This document shows positions 47,740 to 59,059 of a stretch of DNA of 64,000 nt, piece by piece (the first letter of the stretch is position 1; each line of letters opens with the position of its first letter). The position numbers and the translations under genes were made by a program. This DNA is from Schistocephalus solidus (lineage: Eukaryota > Platyhelminthes > Cestoda > Diphyllobothriidea > Diphyllobothriidae), in contig WEDG01005507.1 of assembly GCA_017591395.1 (NCBI GenBank), positions 1 through 64,000 of the forward strand, given 5' to 3'. The notes below the pieces were generated by a model. It made no database searches, was not told the origin of the DNA, and saw only the letters and a program-made list of their open reading frames with translations.

Positions 47740-50250
47740 CGTTCGAGAAATACACAAAATATGTCAGTAAAGAATTCCACTGAGGTATGAATCTCTGCGT
47801 GAAAAAGGAGGAGCGTTGATTAGTGTGACATAGTTCCTTTTAAGTTTTCGGTCAGGTCGCTTGAGAATCATCCTCGGTACCACCTCAAAAAGATGTTCCC
47901 AGTTCACATCCAGATCAAGTCGCCTTAGCAGCTGAAAACTTGTTTGAAAGCCTCTTCTGTCCTGTCTTTAGTGGAGGGGATAGATATTTAAGGCGGTCAG
48001 GCAATGCTCTTACCTCATATTTTTGAGTTCAGGAACAACTTTTTGTAGCACGTCATCGTACACCCTCATGCCTTTCCGAAACTACGGTCACCAAGCCTGT
48101 ACCGCATGGTCCAGGTGCAGCCACATAAATGTTCCATATAATTTACTGAAGATATCGGCATCCAAGTTAACAAACGTTCTTCATATCGTGCTCATAGTTG
48201 ACATTGCCCGTGCTGCGAGTTTGAAACACTGCGTTGAAACGCTTCAATCGGCGTTCTTGAATACGCCAAGGCCTTTTTGCATATTTGCGGTTGATTCTTC
48301 GCAAATACTGTCAGGAGGGTAGGTTTTTGCTTCGTCTTGCTGACACTTTGCGCATTACCGCACACTTGTTGACATCACATTTTAAACACGGTTCTCGCTC
48401 CATGCAAGCAGCTTTACTATGTCCTCTTGTAATGTCTGCGCGTCTCTTTCATCTTCTATCACCCTCCACCGGGTAAGATTATCTGCAAAAAGTGTTACAT
48501 CCGAATTCACTTCCCACACTAGGTCATTTACATAGATAATAAAAAGGAGTGCTCTAAGAACTGATCACTGTGGGACTCCACTTTTAGGAGGCGCCGATTC
48601 CGAGTAGCAGCCACCTGCAGTAACTTTTGGTTTACGATCGCGTAAGCACTCGTGAATCCAGTTCAGGAGCTTCATTCTTATCCCTAAGTCTTATATCTTT
48701 TGAATGAGGCACTTATGCGGGACGCGATCAAAACGCCTAGCTTGAACCAAAGTAAATGATATCTCCTGATGTCCTTTATCCATGGCAATTGACCAACCTT
48801 CTAGCAACGTACTGAGTTTTGCAAGACAGGACCTCTTTTCACAGAAAGCATTTTGAATTGAACTGAATTGATAGTTGAATGTATCTACAGATATAGTTGC
48901 TTTTTCAACAAAACCTTACATCAGCTAAGAGGATATGCACGTTGGTCTGATCGGCCAGTAGTTACTAGAATATCACCGTAATACTTCCTTATGAATGGGT
49001 ACATTTTCCAACTTCCATGTATCAGGAAGTTTACCAGTTTCTACCAATTTTTGGAAGATGAAAAAGGGTGGTTATATTACTTCTTCAGCTTGCTGATATA
49101 GGAGTACACCTGGGATCTCCTGCGGTCCAGCTAACCTGACCAGATCTAACTTCTTTATTTCTGCCAAAACTAGTTGCGATGTAAATAATAATGTGGGTTG
49201 TTGATAAACAGTGACAACGAGGAGGACTGGAGAGGTGGCTCCGTGGTACAAGCTCTTTGGAAAAAAAATTCTCAAAGAAACTCGGCTTTTTGAAGGCCAT
49301 CGCTCACAATTGGATTGTTTTATCTTTTACGGCTGCGATTTGATCTCGATTCTTTGTATTACTTCTTATTTATGTATAGAATGCTTTGGGTTTTGCGAGG
49401 TCTCATCCAGGAGGCTCCGTTCGCATGGAGCATATTTTTCACGAGTCTTTTGCATAAACTGCGTTCTCGTCTTAATTCTTTAAATTATTCTGGACTCTCC
49501 ATTTAAAGAAAGGTGTTCTACAGCTTGCGCGTTTACCAAATCTCCTTATTTACCGCTGTTGTTAGTCATTTCAGTCGGTTTCTGGCCGAATGTTTCGTGA
49601 GAGGACAGTACCTTATAGTTAAGTATTTCATGGTTAATTTAAAGGTCCCCAACATTCGTTGACATCTCGTAAAACTGTCATCCACTGTGTGTATCAAATT
49701 GCCGACTTAATTGGCTGAAAGTTACCCCACCAGACATTTCTTAACGACTTTGCGCTTCCTTTGGAGAAAGCTAGGAGTGTTAATTCCGTAGTAGTCGTGT
49801 GACCACAAGAACCTCAGGGTCGGTGTACATTTATTTCATTCATATTTTCCTCACTCTTGGTAAATAGTAGATTCAGTCAAGTTAATCTCTGAACTCCACG
49901 CATTCAGCTGATTGTTTCGATATGTTGAAACAGGAATTCATCGAGTACCATGTCAACTAGCACTTGTTCGAATCCTTGCCTATGGCCTCTAATTGTCATA
50001 AGATCCCAATTACCATGCCGAGCATTGAAATATTCTACGATAAGTATGTTTTGCCCCCGACTGTCCTCGTGGAGTTGAGTGATCTACGTTTGATCTTCAT
50101 CCACAAGTTGATTTGGAGGCCTGTATGTGATGGGACAGGAACATTTTCAGATTTGGGAACGGATTTACAACTTCGATGCACATGGGCGCATTTACGAATC
50201 TTTCAGATTTTTGTTTGTTTTTTGAAATAAATCGTTTAGCAAGGACTTAA
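47740..50250 (-). pseudogene. CR1/Jockey-like non-LTR retrotransposon, decayed
   Basis: The minus strand follows the element 5' to 3' from 50,250 down. The endonuclease C-terminal half gives a TYRPPNQ segment, ILIVEYFNARHGNWD (usual form GDFNA), LLFTKSEEN and a SCGHTTTT segment in place of the SDH box. A linker gives NPKHSIHK. RT starts near 49,200 with EIKKLDLVRLAG and PQEIPGVLL. RT landmarks include DLGIRMKLLNWIHECL, GVPQ-stop-SVLRALLFIIYVNDL (one in-frame stop) and a catalytic box reading FADN, with the second aspartate changed. A thumb-like region around 48,250-48,020 includes YGTFMWLHLDHAVQAW. Many stops and frameshifts; certainly dead. Clade assigned from memory. Confidence 0.8.
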
Positions 50251-50744
50251 AAGCTCTTTCTGTCAATATACTTCTTGTCATAAGCATGAATTTGAAAAAT
50301 CATAACTTGATACTATGGACGATAGATTGTTTTCCATCTCCGTTTCCGAATTTTGGCAAAGCATTATTCAGGAAAGCTTTCGGAAAAAATTGGCCTTTTA
50401 AATCTGAGGCACTGTAGGAAAGCCTATAATATCTCCATTAGCCAAATTTTTCAAGGTTTCTGGTCTATTGCATGCAGAATTTAAGGGCATCTTACATTTG
50501 CCAGTTTATTTAAGTTCGACTTGGTGGGTTGATAATCTTCGGCGTTTTTGTCTCGCGCTGGCCAACGCGCGAGCTAGTGTAGCTTTCGCTTCAGAACAAA
50601 TCTAAATAAGCAAATATTTTTGTAACGTAAAACTTGGACCCAGAAACCTTAACTTGCACGTCGCTCGCCCGACTTCGTGACAAAACTTTATGCCCTTCTT
50701 CACATTTGTTTACTTTTAACTGTATAATTCACGACATTTTCGAC

Positions 50745-51290
50745 CGTCGATTTCGACGAGGTCAACCGTATGCTCCACACAAGGTGGTGCAGGGACGGTG
50801 ACTTGCGCGTGAATTAGTTTTAAGTGATATTTGTCTTGCGCGGCAGCTACCGCACTCTCTTCTCCTCCCCCACCTGAGCCCGGTGTCAAGGCAGAGTCAA
50901 GAAGACCGGAGATGGGAGAGGGCGCATGTGGCTGGCGCGGCCGGAGCCGCCCCTGGGTGTACCACCACACCTGACTCGGATCCCACGGAGTGTGAGTGCC
51001 GTAAAGGCCACATTAAGAAGGAGCCATTGCAGCCTGAACTCTCAGTCCGCCAGTCAGCCACTCCACACAAAACACACATTGGGCTGACCACGCGGTCCGA
51101 GTTATCCCGTCAGTTGGCAACTTTCCAAGCCACGGCTTTTAGCGCACCGTGATAGTTTCAAGCGCGTCAGATTGTTTACAGTGAGTAAAATGCGCTGAGC
51201 TGTTGACCTCACTCTCTCCCCCAACCCCACAATCAGACCACCATCCGAGCCAGTCAGTTGTCTGATGTGGGAGTGGGCGCATTGGCTGAC
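50745..51290 (+). repeat. Family X, best full-length copy
   Basis: Runs from tttcgaccgtcgatttcgacg through ggtgcagggacggtgacttg, cacctgagcccggtgtcaag, ggagatgggagagggcgcat, accacacctgactcggatcc, cattaagaaggagccattgc, cacacattgggctgaccacg and gccacggcttttagcgcacc to ctgatgtgggagtgggcgca. No poly-A or clear target-site duplication was seen. The minus frame at 50,716-50,970 is a by-product. I use this copy as the reference for the family. Confidence 0.75.
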
Positions 51291-52204
51291 GTATGCTTAA
51301 TGCTGGTAAGCTGGTAGGAATATAGTTTGGGTTACTGGTACTGGCAAATTAATCCGAGAATTAAATGTGAGGAAGTAATCGCTTGCCAGTTGAAGTCTGG
51401 GCAAAGACGCGGTGTGACACCCAACTGGGGACCAGTTGTAACGCGGTGTGACACCCAACTGGGGACCAGTGGTAACATCGGTTTTTGGGGTGGGGAAAAA
51501 AACGGTAAAGAAAGCGCGATAATAGGTTAACATCTAAAAAGTATTGTATTTTAGCAAAAATAGTTCAAATTAGTCCATTTATGGCCTTGAAATTAGCGTG
51601 GAAAATGAAAAATAATGCTAATCAACGCCAAAACACCAAGGGTAGTGAAGGGAATCTCCATTGTACGATTCGCGCAAGATCAGGGAGCAAGCAGCCCATC
51701 ACACCAATCCAATGTCGAGGGCTGAAGTGGCAAAATATCCTATATGACTGAGCAAGAAAGGCGGACCCCAAGAAACCTTAAACAGGATGGCCACGGAACA
51801 CAACTAAGCCACGCGGAAGGCCAGCAAAGGTAAGATTTACAATTTTCTCGTCTAGTCGGTGTTATTATTGAAATAATTAACGAAAATTAGCAGGCAGCTA
51901 TCGAGTGCATTGCCAAAAATAAGCAATTCCCATTGATAAGCAAACGATAGGTAAATCGAAGTTTTGTAAGTAATTAATGTATTCATATTGTAGAACCCCA
52001 AGGACTCCGGCAGTCATTAGCCGGTGCAGACGCATGCAGGTCGATTCCCCACCACAGTAATGTGGATAAGGAGTGCGCTTGAGGTGCCTCAAGTTGTAAC
52101 GTACTGTCAACATGTGAGAATACTCCCAATGACCCAGACCTTTGTGTGTGCCGCAGGCAGATAAAGCTGTATTAAAGAAGGTAGAGCAGGGATGATGTGC
52201 TCTT
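51291..52204. other. No gene; 34-bp perfect-type tandem duplication
   Basis: Two adjacent 34-bp units (51,408-51,441 and 51,442-51,475) beginning cgcggtgtgacacccaactg differ at one base (ttgta against tggta). Nothing else is recognised. Confidence 0.6.
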
Positions 52205-52440
52205 CCAGTGCAGCCGATGTCAATTCGACCGTCATAATCCGACGATGTCAATCGTCTGCTCTACGGAAGGGTCATACAGAAATGGTGACTTGTGCGCAGC
52301 TAGTTTTAAGTGATAGCAGACTTGCACTGCATCTACCGCACTCTCTCTTCCTTTACCTGCCTGTGCCTGGTGTTAAGACATAGGCAAGAAGACCGGAGCC
52401 GGGGTCGGGTGCAGGTGAATCATATCCTACCATAGGCATA
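52205..52440 (+). repeat. Family X 5' portion, diverged
   Basis: gtcaattcgaccgtcataat, ggtgacttgtgcg, ttttaagtgatagcagactt, gcatctaccgcactctctct and aggcaagaagaccggagccg align with the 5' half of the reference copy. Confidence 0.7.
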
Positions 52441-53640
52441 AATGGCAACAGTAGGTGGTGCGGCATGAGCCGGCACCTACGCGTGACAATGATTGGAACG
52501 CACACCTCCCCCCCCCATGTTCGAAACTTGTTATGGGCGCTCATGCAACATAAGAATAACGTCTGTCGTGCCATAATTTGGCCCCAGTGTTTTTCAAACG
52601 CATATGATAGGCATGTATGACGCACAACAGAAAATGCCGTCTTCGAGAAAGTCAGCGATAGAAGATGACTGTCACTGAGACCCGTGTTCAGAAAGTGGGT
52701 AGCGAAGGGAAGTGTAATTGTAACATATGAGTGGAGAGCGTATAGACGCCGCCCAGCCGATCGAAATTAAACATGTCTACTTTCGAAAATCAGTAGGTAC
52801 TTATAAGTACTATTATGAGTCGGGTGGCATACCGAAACACGATACCGAAAAGGTTTTTTAACAAAAATCCGCTAAAAACGATAAATAGGTGCACGATCGG
52901 TGCTGAGGCCTCAACTAAAATCAGCCAGCGTGCCTTAGACAGTCATACTGAATTAAGGAAGAAAGCTGTTTGTAGCTGTTATCAGTAATTTTAGCGAGCA
53001 GCATTGAAGTACTTTTAGTAGACAATCGCCACTTTGGATTCCTGCAGCCTATTAGGGATTTTGGTCCAAGTGAACAGCCGTAACCTCGATGCAGTGTTAA
53101 GGTGACAACGAGATCCTTTAAACCTGGGGGCTATTCTGGGTCCTAGACAACAAAATATCGCCTTGTATAATCGGCACCTTTGTGAACTGAACCTTATAGT
53201 TGTTAGAACCTATGTCTAAGTCTCGGGCTCATACCATGAAATGCAGGAACCATAATGCTTTTTTTGTTTTTTAAATACTGCAATGCGAATTGATGTGAAA
53301 GCCCTTCACGTATACTCCTATATACTTTGCATATAGTGTTTCTCATGAACCCTTTGCCTGGTGCTAGAATTCGATGCGTCCTTTAAACTTCGTTATTTGA
53401 AGCCTCTGGCTTTGGGCTAGACTACTACTCAAAACTTAAAAAGCCTACATTCTTCTAGACTGCGTTCTCATATTGCTCATTTTAATAAAAAGGAAACCTA
53501 TTTGCAGAAAAATAACTGCGCAAATTAACTTCACAAGTACTAAAAACAGCAAACCAAGTAATTTTATAGTGCACAAGGCATTAGAAACGCAAAGGGGTAC
53601 CGGGCACCAGAGCACAGTAAGTTAGCTAAAAATTAACAGA
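52441..53640. other. No recognisable gene
   Basis: Frames are short and without recognised motifs. The first 100 bases may still be diverged family X (cctcccccccccatgttcga). Confidence 0.45.
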
Positions 53641-53730
53641 TTATGACATAGATCTGGCTCTCAGCGAGACCCGATTCTCTGAGCAGGGTCAGCTGGAGGA
53701 GGTGGGTGCCGGCTACACCTGCATAAACGG
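53641..53730 (+). pseudogene. Endonuclease fragment of the RTE-like family
   Basis: The plus strand reads [15 protein letters not shown] then LEEVGAGYT, the conserved block around the catalytic glutamate of the endonuclease seen at 56,100 and 60,790. Similarity stops on both sides within about 90 bp, so this is an isolated scrap left by insertion and decay or by non-homologous exchange. Confidence 0.7.
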
Positions 53731-54104
53731 TTTTCCTAGACGAAATAACCAGCAGCTCCATAGACACTGATCCATGCTCATCGCGGAACCAGCAATTAGG
53801 CTGTGCGATACCTAGGAAAAGCTAACCGGTCTCAAAAATACCACTGTTATTGTCTCAGCCGGTTGCCTCTGTAGCTTAACATAATCAATGTCGCCTTAAC
53901 TACATTTGTAGTACAGCGTATATGTAAACACTAAATCATGCTTTTTCTAGTTTGTTTTTTGTAAACCAATTATATGCCCGCTACAGCAAAACTGATTAAA
54001 TGGAGTCAAAATATGTGTTGTATGAGTATTATTCTACCATGGCACATTGAGTAACTGTCTAGAATGCTGACTTTGAGAGATTAATAAAGGAAATGTGGTG
54101 CAAT
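53731..54104. other. Spacer between retroelement fragments
   Basis: Nothing recognised; possibly the continuation of one of the neighbouring fragments beyond recognition. Confidence 0.4.
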
Positions 54105-54345
54105 CAGTCTACATTGACATAAAGGGGGCCTCCGACAGCACCTCCTGTACAAGATCGGCCGTTTAACGGGTGAGTGGTAAGCATCTGAAGTGGGTTGGAA
54201 GCTTCTTAATCGGTTGATCTCAAATCGTTCATCTTGGCGACAAGTAGTCGGTTGAGGCAGTGGTTGAGTAAGGAGTTCCTCTGGGCTCAGTTCTTGGTCC
54301 CACTCTCCTCCTTATGTAAATTGACGACTGCCTCCATGAGTTAGG
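54105..54345 (+). pseudogene. CR1/Jockey-like reverse transcriptase fragment
   Basis: Across frames the plus strand reads YIDIKGASDST (motif A region, usual form DIKGAFDSV), VSGKHLKWVGSFLIG, SQIVHLGDK, SVEAVVE, a stop, GVPLGSVLGPTLLLM and IDDCLHELGCSNEV. These are consecutive RT palm landmarks. The order GVPxGSVLGP is diagnostic for CR1/Jockey-type elements rather than RTE-like ones, where the equivalent is GVKQGCVLAPT. It is on the opposite strand to the longer CR1/Jockey-like relic at 47.7-50.3 kb and is a different copy. Confidence 0.75.
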
Positions 54346-54984
54346 TTGCAGCAACGAAGTTTATTAAGAGCATCTGCAGCCAAATTTAATGTTTATTAAC
54401 CTTCAAATGAAGTCGAGAGCCAAAAAAGAATATTGGTTCAATAAATGATCAGCACAAGGAATAGACTAAGATCAGATGTAGTTAAAACCTCAACGAGGTC
54501 AATCCTTTAGTCCTGATTCGAACCAGCCTAGCAGTCGGTCTATTGTTCGGCAAACCAGAAGCTTTCCTCGCCATTTTCAGCCTCATACCCTGCTATAGTG
54601 TTAGTTCTTCTCGTTTTCTTATATAGTCGAAGACAAACTAAACTGCTTTCGTTGAATTATGACTTTTCTCAGCTGCATATTTTCTCGGGCGCCTAGATTT
54701 GCCGTTTTGTTCACTCCTTTCGACGTAGTCTTTAACTGTTCAACTACAAAATGTTCTTGCTAACAGTCACTGTTGTGTTGTCGCTTTTGCTGCTTTTGCT
54801 GAGCAGTCGACCCCACTCTCTAATGCCATTCCCAAGCCTCAGGCACTGTCGAGCTGGTAAGTTGTTAGGTGCTGGCAGTGGGCACAGTGATTGAAGCTCC
54901 TAATGAACTCGGCTGCGCGTGACATACACGACCCCGCGTAAAGAAATGAGGATTTCACACAAAATTAGGTGGGCGGCACAAACC
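54346..54984. other. No recognisable gene
   Basis: May hold the decayed end of the preceding retroelement; no motif could be read. Confidence 0.4.
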
Positions 54985-55145
54985 TCACGTGTGAGGCCAC
55001 GTTAAGAAGCAGCCATTGCAGGCTGACTCGCAGTTCACAGTCGCTCACTCAGCCCAAAAACACACTGGGTTGACCTCGAGGTCTAAATACAATTGCCAGT
55101 TGATAACCTCCCAAACCACGGTGTTTAGCACATCGTGATGATCCC
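54985..55145 (+). repeat. Family X 3' portion, plus strand
   Basis: gaggccacgttaagaagcag, ccattgcaggctgactcgca, cacactgggttgacc and ccacggtgtttagcacatcg match the 3' half of the reference copy in order. It lies about 260 bp upstream of the first RTE-like 5' block, in opposite orientation to the family X piece preceding the second element. Confidence 0.65.
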
Positions 55146-55978
55146 CGGCTCGGCACACACACTATACAGAGGAGCCATATGGAGAAGAAGCCGAGGAACA
55201 CACTTTCTACATGTGCGAGGGGTGCCATTTTCAAACATATGTTGTGTGATGTTGGGCGTTGTCATGTGTGATGTAGAGGCTGGTGAGGAGAAAACCGGTG
55301 GTATGGTATAGCCGGTGGTGTGCTACCGCAGGTTTTCATAGAGGCGCATAAAGCCTTCTAGGCCCATGGTGCTTGTGTGGATGTGTGTGAGCAGTGTGAG
55401 GTGTAGGGGTACTAGTTAGGGGTAGCACCACACAGCATTTGGTCGCTCCATTTGTCTCATAAAGGTGGTGAATGCTCCTGTGGCCGCCTCTAACTGGTAC
55501 CCAACTCTCACCTGTGGCTCCTCGAAGTTGGGTTCTTCCCAGCGGCCACACCCCGGGCAACCGTCCCGACCGGCGAGCTAAAACAGGTGAGGGTCTCCGG
55601 TGTTGTGTGTGCCTCCACACCCGGTATGTCTGACTCCCGAACTTCCCAACTCCCCCTTTCAAAAATTCCTACGGTTGGGGCGACAGCAACCCCGTAGGCG
55701 GCCCAGGCTAACTCGGGTGTTTCTCCCACTAAAACAAAACTGTAACCCATAGTGCTGTTCGGCAGCCGTCTGGGATGTCCTAGCAGCCCTATTAAGGGAC
55801 AGCACTGCTTGCCTCCTCGTGGAAGAAGGGGCTAAAAAAATGCTCTAACAAATGCTGGGTCTCACGTCTTCTGCAGCCGGCCGCGGCTCGCAGATCGCAA
55901 AATACGTGATCGAAAAACTCAAAAAACATCAATACCCCCGTTACCAATCCCCCTAGCCATACCCTCCAGGCTGCTCGG

Positions 55979-56766
55979 GTGAGTCCACTCACACTAGCAG
56001 CCTGGAATGTTCGTTGCCTTTTAGACAATCCTAGGAGCAACCGGCTGGAACGAAGGACGGCACTAGTCCATCGGGAACTGGCGCGCTACAAGGTTGACAT
56101 TGCTGCTCTCAGCGAGACCCGATTCTCTGGGCACGGTCAGGTGGAGGAAGTGGGTGCTGGCTACACCTTCTTCCGGAGCGGTCGGCCAATGGCAGAGCGA
56201 CATGTCGCTGGTGTTGCCTTTGCCATCTGGAACGACATCGTGGGACGTCTGCCATGTCTGCCGCAGGGTATCAATGATCGCCTGATGAGCCTCCGCCTGC
56301 CTCTTCGAGGAGACAAGTTCTCTACCATCATCAGCGCCTACGCTCCCCTAATGACGAACCCTGATGCGGCGAAGGACGAATTCTACGAGGACCTGCATGC
56401 CTTGCTGGCGGCTGTGCCGAAGGTGGACATGTTAACTGTCCTTGATGACTTCAACACCCACGTCGGGACACAATACGTTGCCTGGCAGGGAGTTCTTGGT
56501 CCCCACGGACTCGGTAGCTGTAAAATAACGGCCTCATTCTTCTGCGTACGTGTGCGGAACACCGTCTCCTGCTGACCAACACATTCTTCCGCCTTCCGAC
56601 GCGGGAGAAGGCCACGTGGGTGCACCCTCGGTCGCGGCTCTGGCAGCTGCTTGACTATGTTCTCGTCCGGAGGCGAGATCGACCGGACGTGCTGGTAACC
56701 AAGGTGATCTGCGATGCCTATGGTTGGACGGATCACCGCCTCATCATCTCCAAGATGAGGCTATGA
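55979..56766 (+). pseudogene. Apurinic-type endonuclease domain, copy 1
   Basis: The frame opens with [11 protein letters not shown] (asparagine of the first catalytic motif), followed by SETRFSG (catalytic glutamate), [38 protein letters not shown], then LDDFNTHVG where the usual form is GDFNARVG, and after a frameshift near 56,515 [26 protein letters not shown] and TDHRLIIS (catalytic D-H pair). This enzyme nicks target DNA to prime reverse transcription. The first codon shown is GTG, not ATG; both copies lack an ATG here. The frame ends at a TGA replacing the codon after MRL. Confidence 0.85.
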
Positions 56767-56769
56767 GTT

Positions 56770-57349
56770 CACTCCCGATGAAGGCCACGAGGTAAGCGAC
56801 TGCCAGGTAAGTTAAATACTCTTTTGTTAAATTTGCCTGCTAACTGTTTTGATTTCAGCAACTAAATAACAAAGAAACTGGAGGACCTGCATGCTCCATA
56901 TAATAACGCAACCGTGAAGACACGATTGTGTCAACTGTGAAAGGTCATCCATTCCACCGCCCTCGAAGTCCTTGGGTGCGCACGCCATCAACACCAGGAC
57001 TGCTTTGACGACAATGACGCCGACATCAGCAACTTACTCGCGGAGAAGAATGGACTAAACAAAGCCTACATGAACCTTCGGACTGCGCCACCAATGCAGC
57101 CTTCTTCAGATGCCGCCGCCTTGTACAGCAACGGCTGCGGGAGACACAGGACGCCTGGAGGATCCGAAAGGCTGAGGAAAATCCAGGGGATGCGGACCGC
57201 AGTGAGGTGAAAAAACTGTTCGATGCCATCAAGGCCATCTACGGCCCTTGCATCAAGGGGACCGCACCGCTGCTCAGCTCTGACGGCACAACACTGCTGA
57301 CATTGAAATCGCAAATTCTGTAGCGCTGGGTCGAGCACTTCAGAAGTGT
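56770..57349 (+). pseudogene. Linker between endonuclease and RT, copy 1
   Basis: Recognisable across frames as NLPANCFDFSN, KLEDLHAP, CQL-stop-KVIHSTALEVLGCA, FDDNDADISNLLAEKNGL and IKAIYGPCIKG, leading into SVLNCSSAIS. It contains a 52-nt segment (56,807-56,858) with consensus splice signals but also open in frame. The TGA at 56,938-56,940 is shared with copy 2. Confidence 0.75.
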
Positions 57350-58990
57350 CCTTAATTGCTCATCAGCCATCTCCAATGCTGCCAGTAACCCCTCCCTCAA
57401 GTGGACACGAACAATGACCTGGATCTGCCGCCTTTCCTTTTAGAAACAATCCGGGCCGTGCAACAGATTTTCAGCGGTAAAGCACCGGGATCCAAAGCAA
57501 TCCCACTGGAAGTCTACAAGCACGGTGGGCCCCGGTTGATGGCAGAACTCACAAATACTCTTCTAGGAGATGTGGCGCCAAGGAGAAGTTCCTCAGGATT
57601 TCAAAGACGCGACCATCGTCCACCTTTACAAGCGGAAGGGGAACCGGCAACTCTGTGATAATCACAGAGGCATCTCGTTGCTCAACATCACTGGGAAGAT
57701 CTTTGCCCGTATCCTTCTCAATCGTCTGAACGGTCACATAGAGCAGGGACTGCTCCCAGTGACTCAATGTGGCTTCCGTCGACACCGCAGAACAACCGCC
57801 ATGATCTTTGCCGCCCGCCAGCTACAATATAAGTGTCAGGAGATGCGAACTTACCTTTACACTACCTTCGTGGATCTGACGAAAGCCTTTGACACGGTAA
57901 ATTACGAGGGAATGTTGAAAGTCATGCAGAAATTTGGCAGTCCTGAGCGGTTCACGCACATGGTGCGCCAACTTCACGACGGGATGATGGCACGCGTCAC
58001 TGACAACGGGACGGTATCCGAAGCATTCGCAGTGACCAACGGAGTGAGGCAGGGCTGAGTACTGGTCCCACCCTCTGCAGTTTCATGTTCTCTGCTATGC
58101 TGATGGACGCCTACCGTGATGGGTGCCCTGAGATCCGCATCGCCTACAGAACTTACAGGCCACTTCTCAACAGTCGGCGTATGCAGGCCACAACGCGCGT
58201 GTCTACGACTACAGGCCATGACTTGCTCTTCGTGGACGACTGCGCCCTTAACATCGTGATGGAGGAGGATATGCAAAGGAGCATGGACCTCTTCCCCGAA
58301 GGCTCTGCAAATTTTGGATTAACAATCAATACAGCAAAAACGGTGGTCATGCTCCAGCTGCCACCCAGCGTGGAGTACAACGCTCCCCGAATCCATGTCA
58401 ATAGTGCTCAACTCAAACATGTGGAAACGTTCGCGTATATTGGAAGCGCACTGTCAAGCAATACGAGAATCGCTGACGAGGTTGCCCAACGGATCTCCAA
58501 AGCCAGTCAGACCTTCGGCCAGCTGCAGGCCCCTGTGTGGAGCCGCCACAGTACTCCCCTGAACACCAAACGGAAGATGTACCAGGCCGTCGTCTTGAAG
58601 ACACTCCTTTACGGAGCGGAGACCTGAACCGTCTACACGAAACAAGCCAGGAAGCTGAATCACTTTCATCTCAGCTGCCTCCGCAGAATACTGAAGCTGA
58701 GATGGCAAGACAGGATCCCGGACACGAAAGTCCTGGAGCGGACCGGAATCCTCAGCATCCACGCTATGCTGAGGTACGTACAACTGCGATGGAGAGGCCA
58801 TCTGGTAAGATTGGACGACGAGCGACTACCCAAACGACCTTTCTACGGAGATGTCGCTACGGGTGCTCGCCGACAGGGAGGTCAAAAATGACGCTAAAAT
58901 GAGACTTTCAAGAAATATCTGAAGCAATTGTAAATCAACCTGGCAACCGGGGAGGACCTCGCACAGGATAGACCAGCATGGAGAATATCC
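57350..58990 (+). pseudogene. Reverse transcriptase domain, copy 1
   Basis: In order: VQQIFSGKAPGSKAIPLEVYKHGG; after a frameshift near 57,555 VPQDFKDATIVHLYKRKG and NHRGISLLNITGKIFARI; the palm motif A region TTFVDLTKAFDTVN with both aspartates; LHDGMMARVTDNGTVSEAF; GVRQG followed by a TGA (58,056-58,058) where a cysteine is usual; FSAMLMDAYRDG; and the catalytic box LFVDDCALN, with valine for the usual alanine but both aspartates kept. A thumb and connection region follows (VETFAYIGSALSSNTRI, KMYQAVVLKTLLYGAET, a TGA in place of tryptophan, [38 protein letters not shown]). Polymerising residues survive, but reading breaks make the protein inactive. Confidence 0.85.
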
Positions 58991-59059
58991 GTGAAGTCTG
59001 GTGCAGCAATCTATGAGGCCAAACGGATCGCCTCTGCTAAGGTCGAAAGTGTGGCACGA

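Noticed and set aside
51408..51475. Direct repeats as a CRISPR array
   Set aside because: Only two adjacent 34-bp units without spacers, in a eukaryotic-type sequence; a simple tandem duplication explains them.
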